DNA from: a virus
Virus record (IMG/VR): IMGVR_UViG_3300031963_000042
Coordinates: 39,209-103,208 of that record
DNA: 64,000 nucleotides
Reading direction: 5' to 3' (one strand)
Shown piece after piece: positions 57,212 to 64,000 of the stretch. Both the position numbers and the translations under genes were made by a program. Positions within the stretch are counted from its first letter, which is position 1; the number at the start of each line of letters is the position of its first letter. Below the pieces are notes generated by a model. The model was given only the letters and a program-made list of their open reading frames with translations, was not told the origin of the DNA and searched no databases.

Positions 57212-58711
57212 TTATTTTTTATTAACAATTTGGAATTTTAAAGTTCTTTTATAAATATTAGTTTCTCCACTAGTATTCACTTTTATGTCGATAAAATATT
57301 CATTAGGAATTTTATCTCTAGTATCAAAAATAAAATAATATTCATTTGCAGTTTTATTTATTCTTGTCCAATCCTGGATTTGAACTTCTGTTGTACCCTC
57401 TCTAACGTAGACTCTATATTGAGCATTTACGTTCTGCAATAAGTTGTGTGATGTGTAAGCTTTCTTTAGTAACACACCAACTTTACGTATTTCAGTATTT
57501 AAGATTTTCTCGTCTTGATTTATGCCATAATAATCGAATCCATAGATCTGAGGCTCTTTTGAATCTGGGCCTATATTGATTTTTTTACTGTAAGAGTATA
57601 ATGTAAAATTGTTTTCTATATTTGGTAGGCTAATTGAATTATACGATATGTTTTTCCACACATCCGTAAATTCACAAGGTGTTGAATATCCGCTTAAAGC
57701 TGGTATAACGACCTCATATACACCTTTAGTCCTTTGACATGTAGTTAGACCCGTGTAGCCAGGAATAGGGTCTCCTGAAGGATCTAATACATCCACAGTA
57801 GGGTTAGTATCTAGGCTAACAAGATCACCGTCAACATAAGCTAACATATATAGTTTGTTTTGAGTAAATTCTACAAACAAATTTCTATCGTCTTGAATTA
57901 GATCATCGTATGTTGTTAGCAAATATGGCTCGTAAAAAGTTTGAGTGTGTCTAGTAAAAAAAGAAACGCTGTAGTTTGATGTTAATCCAGTTATCAATTC
58001 AAACTCAGGCCTATAAGCAATGCCCCATCCTGTAACATTAGTTATTGTCCCATCTAGAATTCCGTTAATTTCTGATGTCATATCAAAATTGATATCTTCA
58101 TCACCTCTTTCAAAATGTTGAATATCAATTATAATTAAATCGTTATAATTGACCAATGTTGAGTTGTTTCTATTAGAATATAGTCCAGGAACTGACCATC
58201 CACTCATATTTATATTTTCATACCAGTTTGACGGTCTCGTTGAGTATGTATTATCAGTAAATGGTTGGGTGTAGAATAAAGCTCCGGCTGTGTCTGTTGT
58301 TTTTATATTATTTGTAAAATCATAACCTACCCCCTCATCCCATATTTGCGTGTCACCGGTAGCACCAGAATATCTAGGGATTCTAAATAAAATAAGATCA
58401 AATGAGCTAGCCCGTTTCCTAGAGTCCGAATTAAATGTATTTAACAGATCGTCATTAAATCTGATCGTATTAGTCATAGTAAGAGTATGAGTAATACCTG
58501 AAGTGCACGTAATGTTAATTACGTTGCTATTAACCTTATCTATTAATTGTGATAGGTCAATATTGAATAAAAACCGGCTAAAACCATTTAATGAGACTGA
58601 TGTAGTATCTGACCCGAAAAAAATGTCTGTTACAGGATTTCTACCTGTATTTGCATACGAGTTATACGCTATAGTATTGTTTTTGTTAAAATACGACCTA
58701 TGTATCGACAT
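57212..58711 (-). CDS. Tail/baseplate structural protein candidate (499 aa)
   Basis: Almost entirely beta-rich with Asn/Thr/Tyr bias and short strands (e.g. T-G-V-S-F-F-T-R-H-like stretches), no enzymatic motif. Downstream of the gp5-like gene in the same operon. Could be a baseplate wedge, fibre connector or collar protein. ATATTTATATG lies ~30 nt upstream. Confidence 0.55.
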   Translation of the reverse strand: MSIHRSYFNKNNTIAYNSYANTGRNPVTDIFFGSDTTSVSLNGFSRFLFNIDLSQLIDKVNSNVINITCTSGITHTLTMTNTIRFNDDLLNTFNSDSRKRASSFDLILFRIPRYSGATGDTQIWDEGVGYDFTNNIKTTDTAGALFYTQPFTDNTYSTRPSNWYENINMSGWSVPGLYSNRNNSTLVNYNDLIIIDIQHFERGDEDINFDMTSEINGILDGTITNVTGWGIAYRPEFELITGLTSNYSVSFFTRHTQTFYEPYLLTTYDDLIQDDRNLFVEFTQNKLYMLAYVDGDLVSLDTNPTVDVLDPSGDPIPGYTGLTTCQRTKGVYEVVIPALSGYSTPCEFTDVWKNISYNSISLPNIENNFTLYSYSKKINIGPDSKEPQIYGFDYYGINQDEKILNTEIRKVGVLLKKAYTSHNLLQNVNAQYRVYVREGTTEVQIQDWTRINKTANEYYFIFDTRDKIPNEYFIDIKVNTSGETNIYKRTLKFQIVNKK

Positions 58712-58733
58712 TATATGTTTTTACATATAAATA

Positions 58734-60299
58734 TCAATTAATCCTAATATTTTGATTTAAAATCGTATTATCTGCATCTGTAAGTCTGGCAAGTAATTCT
58801 GATACTGTAGATCCGTCAGTTCCTGTTGGTACTGGGGGTATTCCAGGGAAGGAATGCACGTGAGAAATTAAGAATCTTGTTAAATAATTCAAGAAACTAA
58901 TTAATTCATCACCACGAACAGTAGGACTTGTTTTCGGTAATATATTATTAATAATGTAGGATTGCTCTATGCCATATAAAGCATTTGGGTCATCCCAATT
59001 TATTTGATATTTACCTGAATTTATATGTGATATAAATATAAATTTATCAGCCCCTTGAATATTATATGTTACCGGTGCATTACTTATAATATATTCATTC
59101 TCTACCGTTTTAACTACTTTTAATTGTACTCCTGCAACATCTTTCGCAGATACTAACCCGTAACCCCCATTTTGGTTCAAAATTTTTATCTGATTAAAGA
59201 ATGAAATTACGTTTGTGTATTCTGGGCTTGGTGCTTGTGAGTTAAATATCTTTAATATTGATTTTGATGGCCTGTAATAAAATGGGAAATAATATATATC
59301 TAATTTAGGGTAGTTAGGGGCACTAATAGTTCCATCATTACATCCTTTTATTATCCCATTAATAATGTTTTCAGCATTAGCCTGGCTAATTGATGCAAAT
59401 GAATATTTCTGAATTAGTGATTTATCACTTTCTGAAACTTCGGTATCGACCGAAAATAATTTACAGCTATATTTGTTATTATATGCTATCTTATAAAGAT
59501 AAACTTCAATCGTAAAAACATTTTGGGTATTTTCAGGATTTATTATGTTCCATTCTATCAATAATTTTACATTTTCATCTACAATATCAACAGAATTCTT
59601 TGTTACCTCAGGGCCTAAACTTTCAGTACTATTAAAATTTGATAACTGAATAAAGCTTCTATTCAAATTTGCTGTAACAAATTTAGATTTATCGTCTGGG
59701 ATCTCTTTGCTTTTACCCGCCCTTAGTAATACATCATTTTGTTTTAAAACAAGATCTGTAGTACCCCTACTTTGAATACCAATATCCGATGGTTCAATAA
59801 ATACGCCTTTCAGTAGATCAGCAGATACATTATATTCATTGTTTACCGGATTCTTAATATCTACAGCATTTTTGATATTTATTTTACTGGCAAACCCTCT
59901 TTGTGAATTATTATTCTCATATGATATTGTTAATGGAGACGAGAATGGCCCTGGCACATAATATTGTTCATTATGCGTAGAATTTCTTGGGCTTACAGAT
60001 GTTATCGGATATATAATTTGAACCGATTCATTTAGCTTAGGTAAAACATTAATGAATATTGGTAATAAAGGTAAAACACAAAAAGGATCAATCTCAGTCC
60101 ACTTAAATTCAGGTTGGAGATCTGTATTAGCAGCATTCTTTGTCCTCTTACCTTTACTAGTATCCGGTATTGAATTTAATAACGCGATATTGGACTCTAA
60201 ATCAAAAGATACGCGAACTCTATTCGCCATCTTTGGATCTTCAGTATCAATTACCGTTCCTATGTTTAGTATCCTAATATTATTTATATTTTCAGCCAT
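58734..60299 (-). CDS. Baseplate hub protein, gp5-like OB-fold candidate
   Basis: 521 aa. The N-terminus (I-G-T-V-I-D-T-E-D-P-K-M-A-N-R-V-R-V-S-F-D) and D-P-F-C-V-L-P-L-L-P ... L-P-K-L-N-E-S-V-Q-I-I-Y-P fit the OB-fold of T4 gp5-type hub/spike proteins. D-V-L-L-R-A-G-K-S recurs in such proteins. The end carries H-V-H-S-F-P-G-I-P-P. No lysozyme domain seen. Long insert ~230-430. Confidence 0.65.
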   Translation of the reverse strand: MAENINNIRILNIGTVIDTEDPKMANRVRVSFDLESNIALLNSIPDTSKGKRTKNAANTDLQPEFKWTEIDPFCVLPLLPIFINVLPKLNESVQIIYPITSVSPRNSTHNEQYYVPGPFSSPLTISYENNNSQRGFASKINIKNAVDIKNPVNNEYNVSADLLKGVFIEPSDIGIQSRGTTDLVLKQNDVLLRAGKSKEIPDDKSKFVTANLNRSFIQLSNFNSTESLGPEVTKNSVDIVDENVKLLIEWNIINPENTQNVFTIEVYLYKIAYNNKYSCKLFSVDTEVSESDKSLIQKYSFASISQANAENIINGIIKGCNDGTISAPNYPKLDIYYFPFYYRPSKSILKIFNSQAPSPEYTNVISFFNQIKILNQNGGYGLVSAKDVAGVQLKVVKTVENEYIISNAPVTYNIQGADKFIFISHINSGKYQINWDDPNALYGIEQSYIINNILPKTSPTVRGDELISFLNYLTRFLISHVHSFPGIPPVPTGTDGSTVSELLARLTDADNTILNQNIRIN

Positions 60300-60505
60300 T
60301 ACTTAATCGGATTTCGTTTATCGTATTCAGACAGAACTCTATTATACAATTTTTCTACATTATCTAAATCCTTAGTCAAATTTATTAATTTTGATTTTAT
60401 ATCGTCAAAATCTTTACTAAGTATATTTAATGCAAATTTTAAATCGTTGTTTGATGAGTCCTTTAAACTCTTAATTATTTCTACAACTTTATCTCTTTCA
60501 TTCAT
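60299..60505 (-). CDS. Small coiled-coil protein (68 aa)
   Basis: From the ATG at 60505, 1 nt after the upstream stop; the longer start would overlap. Heptad pattern (L-N-I-L-S-K-D-F-D-D-I-K-S-K-L-I-N-L). Overlaps the gp5-like start. May be a baseplate chaperone or structural coil. Confidence 0.5.
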   Translation of the reverse strand: MNERDKVVEIIKSLKDSSNNDLKFALNILSKDFDDIKSKLINLTKDLDNVEKLYNRVLSEYDKRNPIK

Positions 60506-60506
60506 A

Positions 60507-62411
60507 TTAAAACCATTTACCAAAAACGCTCCCTTGAGGTATTGTTGTTAATGTTGCTGGGTTTACCACTAATGGGGGGACAAATACTTGCACTTTGCCA
60601 TTTTCATATTGCTCCTTAGCTATACCATCTATCATAGATGATATGAATTGATTCATTAGATTTGGGCTTCCATCTGGCATAGGATTTGTCGGAATTCCCA
60701 ATTTTTGAAGTTCTTCTAAAACATTTATTTTAGCCCTTGTTGTTGAGTAGCCGTCTAACATAGAAGAAAACGCTAGCAAATAGCTAGGTATTCTATTATC
60801 GTTACCGACATTTACTAGTTGTAGCAATCTTACCATCTCGTCTACCACACTTTTACATTTTCTCCAATCAACACCAGCCTTTGCTAGAATAATAATAGCC
60901 TCAGCTAATTTTAAAACGATAGCATATTTTTTAAATTTTTTATCGCTATAAAGGTCATTTTTTATCCTAGAGACTAAAACAAAAATGTCTTTCTTTATTA
61001 TAAGGAATAGTTCTTCAATAAATAAACTACCAACTTTTGACATAATATTTGTCAAATACTTATTATATACGTTAATGAATTCACTATAATTGGTAAAATT
61101 ACCAATTTTTTGAGCCGTAGCCCTAGACATTATCAATAAAGGCAACAACACTTTTGGGGACAATAATGCAAATAATAATGCTTTTGGTAAATTTTTTACA
61201 AAACTTAAATTTAATGAGATATCTAAATTAACTTTTGACGGTATCAAAATTTTCCATTCATTATTATTAATAATAATGTTTGTTAGATTATCCGCGACCT
61301 CTTCATAATAATTTATTGTGCTGCCACTATTAAACTTAATTAGTTCAGATAGTATTTGTGCATTATTTAGTGGTAATTTAACGTTGTCACAATCTTCAAA
61401 TTCGATTACACCATTCTGTATATTATCAATTTCTAATTCGATATTTCTTAGATCGATGTCTGTTAGCTCAAAAAATGAAGTATCAACACCGTCTAACTCT
61501 GAAATTTTTGAGTTTCCGGTTACATCAATTTCTCTAGTACTATCAAAACAAAGGCCTAAAATACGTTGTAATATAATATTAAATTTACGTTTTTCTTTTA
61601 GTTCACTAAATCCAATTTCAGCCGTAAATGAAACTGACCCAAGCATCACATCAAGTAAATTTTGAAAAAAGTTATTAGTGTCTAATAATTTTATTGATTT
61701 ATAATAATCAACAATAAAATTACTAACACTGTTAATATTATTTTGTAATGAAAATAATTCTATTTTCAGAAAATCACCTGGTGTACCATTGTTGTCTTGA
61801 GTTACGTAGCTAACATCAAATAATTTTTCTTTAGATGCTCCATATATTGATACAGGATTACCTATTGATTGTATAAGAGACCAAATCTGCCGATTCATAC
61901 TATATGGTATTTGTGACGAAACGGGATCATTTGTTTCATATGACAATTGGCCTATTGTGGATTCTGGACTATTTTGTAGCAATCTATTTAAGTCAATGCT
62001 TCGAATATCAATGTAAATTCCCTGTAAATTTGGTGCGTATGTTTGTTCAATAGAACATCCTAATGCTTTTATTGACTCTTCTGTTAAAATTTCAAATAGC
62101 TTAGGTTCCGCATTTAAAGCTGCTTGTATAAATTTTGTTTTTAAATATTTGATAGAGGATAACCCGCTACCCGCGTTGAATCCAAATATTTCTATTAACT
62201 CATCTAGCTGAGTTTTTTCCTGCCTTTGGTATCTTTTATTCTGGGTCTTTAATTTATCTGCTGTTGTTGTGGTATTAATTATATTTTGAGATAAATTATC
62301 TTTAGCCTCTTCTTTTAGCTTTGAAGAGTTGTCTAGGGTTTCAACGTATGTTTGAAATGCTTTTATCGTTGACCCAATATCTTGATAAGATTTAGTTAGG
62401 TCAACACTCAT
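60507..62411 (-). CDS. Large tail/baseplate protein candidate (634 aa)
   Basis: Helical N-terminal coiled coil (~1-90), then beta/alpha region and a hydrophobic helix cluster around residues 400-440 (A-L-L-F-A-L-L-S-P-K-V-L-L-P-L-L). Operon position between the sigma-linked small gene and the gp5-like gene suggests a baseplate or tape-measure-linked protein. No motif allows a closer call. Confidence 0.5.
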   Translation of the reverse strand: MSVDLTKSYQDIGSTIKAFQTYVETLDNSSKLKEEAKDNLSQNIINTTTTADKLKTQNKRYQRQEKTQLDELIEIFGFNAGSGLSSIKYLKTKFIQAALNAEPKLFEILTEESIKALGCSIEQTYAPNLQGIYIDIRSIDLNRLLQNSPESTIGQLSYETNDPVSSQIPYSMNRQIWSLIQSIGNPVSIYGASKEKLFDVSYVTQDNNGTPGDFLKIELFSLQNNINSVSNFIVDYYKSIKLLDTNNFFQNLLDVMLGSVSFTAEIGFSELKEKRKFNIILQRILGLCFDSTREIDVTGNSKISELDGVDTSFFELTDIDLRNIELEIDNIQNGVIEFEDCDNVKLPLNNAQILSELIKFNSGSTINYYEEVADNLTNIIINNNEWKILIPSKVNLDISLNLSFVKNLPKALLFALLSPKVLLPLLIMSRATAQKIGNFTNYSEFINVYNKYLTNIMSKVGSLFIEELFLIIKKDIFVLVSRIKNDLYSDKKFKKYAIVLKLAEAIIILAKAGVDWRKCKSVVDEMVRLLQLVNVGNDNRIPSYLLAFSSMLDGYSTTRAKINVLEELQKLGIPTNPMPDGSPNLMNQFISSMIDGIAKEQYENGKVQVFVPPLVVNPATLTTIPQGSVFGKWF

Positions 62412-62779
62412 TTTTTAGAAACTTTGTATTTTTCACTGGCAGAATTAATATCTTTATTAATTAAAGACTCTATCACGTTATCATCTAAATCCGTAATCAT
62501 AAAGTTATCGACACTTTCTTTATTTTTTTCCCAAATTGATGATTGTATTTTGGCCAGGCTAAGTTTCTTTTCTACGCAATCATTAATTATTTTTTGCTGC
62601 TCTTTGATTATAGGCCCAATTAACTGCATATCTTCAGGATCTCTCATCATTGCAAGCATCTTATTTTGGATCCTTATTGCGGTATTTCTTTGTTCGACTA
62701 ATTCGTTGTATATTTCTTGTAATATACTAACTACCGATTCTTTTGAAAAGTTTATTTCTTTCTTTTTAGGTCTGCTCAT
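62408..62779 (-). CDS. Small helical tail-module protein (123 aa)
   Basis: Charged, helical, starts MSRPKKKEINFSKES. Overlaps the next gene by ATGA. AATAAATAT on the plus strand (62784-62792) gives the minus strand an ATATTTATT element 5 nt before the start. Possibly an assembly chaperone. Confidence 0.5.
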   Translation of the reverse strand: MSRPKKKEINFSKESVVSILQEIYNELVEQRNTAIRIQNKMLAMMRDPEDMQLIGPIIKEQQKIINDCVEKKLSLAKIQSSIWEKNKESVDNFMITDLDDNVIESLINKDINSASEKYKVSKK

Positions 62780-62783
62780 AATA

Positions 62784-62792
62784 AATAAATAT
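62784..62792 (-). promoter_or_regulatory. ATATTTATT element, minus strand, before 62779 start
   Basis: AATAAATAT on the plus strand, 4 nt upstream of the start codon. Confidence 0.35.
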
Positions 62793-62793
62793 T

Positions 62794-63549
62794 TTACTCT
62801 TTTAAAATCAAATTAATTATTGCCCCATAAAGTTTCTTATATTTCCTCATTGAGATTCTAATCTCCTTAGTCGTAAGGTTTGTCATTTCTCTCAACGATA
62901 AAAGAACAATATTTTTATTGAATTTATTATTGTTTGCACCTATAAATATTGTATTATAATTTTCAAATAAATCAATTAATGCAAATCCCAATTTTTTTTC
63001 GTTGTCATTAAGATTTTCTAGCTCAATAAACGATTTAAGCTCTTCAGTTAAAAGACTTATGATGGATGATGAATCCAAGTGTTCATCATCCATCATATAT
63101 GAAAATCGCATATCATCTTCTAATGAAGAAGATATATCCTCGTAAGAAATTTTGCGATTAGTTTCTTTTTGGTCTTTAATAATTTGACCCATCAAATAGT
63201 TTTTGCATATAGTGCCAAAATAAGAATATGCTTTTTTATCTATCGTTGGATCAAATTTTTCGATCTTGGTCATTAAAAAAGAATGCGTGTCAGAGTGGAT
63301 TTCTTTAAAATCCATATCTTTGCGATATAGTTTATATCGTCTAATAATTGACGATATCATCTTATCTAACGGCTTTCTTAAATATTGGTTATATATTTTA
63401 TTCTTTTCTTCCCAAGAGTCTTCAAGTAAAAATAACTTAACAGCACGCTCCTCTGCAACATCAAAATAATTTGCTGTTTTAGATCTACGGCTTTTTCGTT
63501 TAATCTCGACAAAGATTTGCGTATTATCTCCACTTTGATCTTGTATCAT
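62794..63549 (-). CDS. Late sigma factor (T4 gp55-like)
   Basis: 251 aa. The region K-I-E-K-F-D-P-T-I-D-K-K-A-Y-S-Y-F-G-T-I-C-K-N-Y-L matches sigma region 2 (core binding and -10 recognition) in gp55-type late sigma factors, and I-I-K-D-Q-K-E-T-N-R follows. A C-terminal helix-turn-helix-like segment (M-T-N-L-T-T-K-E-I-R) could be region 4. Directs host RNA polymerase to late genes. Candidate target element is ATATTTAT. Coupled to its upstream gene by TAATG. Confidence 0.8.
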   Translation of the reverse strand: MIQDQSGDNTQIFVEIKRKSRRSKTANYFDVAEERAVKLFLLEDSWEEKNKIYNQYLRKPLDKMISSIIRRYKLYRKDMDFKEIHSDTHSFLMTKIEKFDPTIDKKAYSYFGTICKNYLMGQIIKDQKETNRKISYEDISSSLEDDMRFSYMMDDEHLDSSSIISLLTEELKSFIELENLNDNEKKLGFALIDLFENYNTIFIGANNNKFNKNIVLLSLREMTNLTTKEIRISMRKYKKLYGAIINLILKE

Positions 63550-64000
63550 TAAATTTCCGGTTCATATTTAATTTGTCTATCATCAACAAAAAAATGTTCT
63601 TTTTTCGCGGATTCAATCCAAAACTTAACCTCGTTTTCAGATAATGGGTTATTCCCAAATTTATAATTCCAAAATATAGATCCTTCTCTAAGGTTAATAT
63701 GTTTATAGCCTAATTTTGGTATTGTCATAATACTTACTGAGTTATATGTTAACCTTAGTAAAAATTCATAAACAAATGTTAGCTTAATATTATCTTTAAA
63801 CCCACCAAAGTCTGATATTAATGATTTTTTGAACACCATACCTGAAGTTTGGAAATTTTGGTATGACATCAATGTGTCATTTGTTAAATATCCGATTTCC
63901 TGTGAAATATTTACAGCAAAAGTTGCTTCATTAGTAAAACCGGCAAATACACCTTTATCATCGATATCAACGACTATTGGTAAAAATGCCGAGACCTCAG
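63549..64000 (-). CDS. Glycosyltransferase, 5' end outside window
   Basis: The frame stays open to position 64000 on the minus strand, so the start is outside the window. F-Q-T-S-G-M-V-F-K-K-S-L-I-S-D-F-G-G-F-K-D-N-I-K-L and V-Y-E-F-L-L-R-L resemble the acceptor half of family 2 glycosyltransferases (C-terminal part of the catalytic domain). Upstream of the late sigma gene. Confidence 0.6.
   Translation of the reverse strand, partial: EVSAFLPIVVDIDDKGVFAGFTNEATFAVNISQEIGYLTNDTLMSYQNFQTSGMVFKKSLISDFGGFKDNIKLTFVYEFLLRLTYNSVSIMTIPKLGYKHINLREGSIFWNYKFGNNPLSENEVKFWIESAKKEHFFVDDRQIKYEPEI

Overview
This window is part of the genome of a large, strongly AT-rich, tailed phage with a T4-type head, almost certainly infecting a member of the Bacteroidota. 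Three things point to the host. Many transcription units start with a Bacteroidota promoter (TTG/TTTG, 19-21 bp, TAnnTTTG). Most start codons are preceded by A/T-rich leaders rather than Shine-Dalgarno sequences. The bS21-like protein also resembles the Bacteroidota form. The T4-type relationship comes from the gene order large terminase, portal, S80-type prohead protease, acidic scaffold, gp23-like major capsid protein, and from a gp55-like late sigma factor.

Layout. 0-12.6 kb: an LRR protein cut by the window edge, an L,D-transpeptidase-like protein, a cupin-like protein, two GH108-like muramidases, a small zincin, and a run of proteins that share short N-terminal tags ending in (I/L)-x-E. 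12.6-14 kb (minus): ClpP behind a tRNA-Leu, and an HNH nuclease. 14-24 kb: 25 further tRNA genes interleaved with tiny proteins, three paralogous HExxH metallopeptidase-like proteins and a J-domain protein. Together with tRNA-Leu(AAG) the tRNAs appear to cover all 20 amino acids. 24-27.5 kb: a four-gene amino-sugar/glycosyltransferase cassette flanked by inverted copies of one 28-bp hairpin. 27.5-33.1 kb: small enzymes, four tandem paralogues with DnaJ-type CxxCxG zinc-finger repeats, then a tmRNA gene. 33-38 kb: M20-type peptidase, a ClpC-like ATPase with a ClpP-docking IGF loop, a divergent UVR-motif protein, and KTSC and nucleotidyltransferase proteins. 38.8-53.6 kb: the head module. 53.6-57 kb: methylglyoxal synthase, secreted nuclease, SlyD-like FKBP and small virion-type proteins. 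57-64 kb (minus): baseplate/tail proteins, the late sigma factor and a glycosyltransferase cut by the window end.

How it fits together. The phage carries its own translation and protein-quality-control kit: tRNAs, tmRNA, a bS21 homologue, ClpP, a ClpC-like unfoldase, a UVR protein, a J-domain protein, DnaJ-type zinc-finger proteins, an FKBP and a peptidase. A second theme is a large set of tagged proteins whose N-termini look like T4 capsid-targeting propeptides. The major capsid protein has the same type of site (I-N-E then A at residue 60), so muramidases, metallopeptidases and the J-domain protein may be packaged in the capsid and injected. Bacteroidota-type promoters sit mainly in front of tRNA, tmRNA and clpP genes. 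An ATATTTAT element sits in front of many virion-type genes and may be the late promoter. All functions are read from sequence motifs by eye; no database search was possible.
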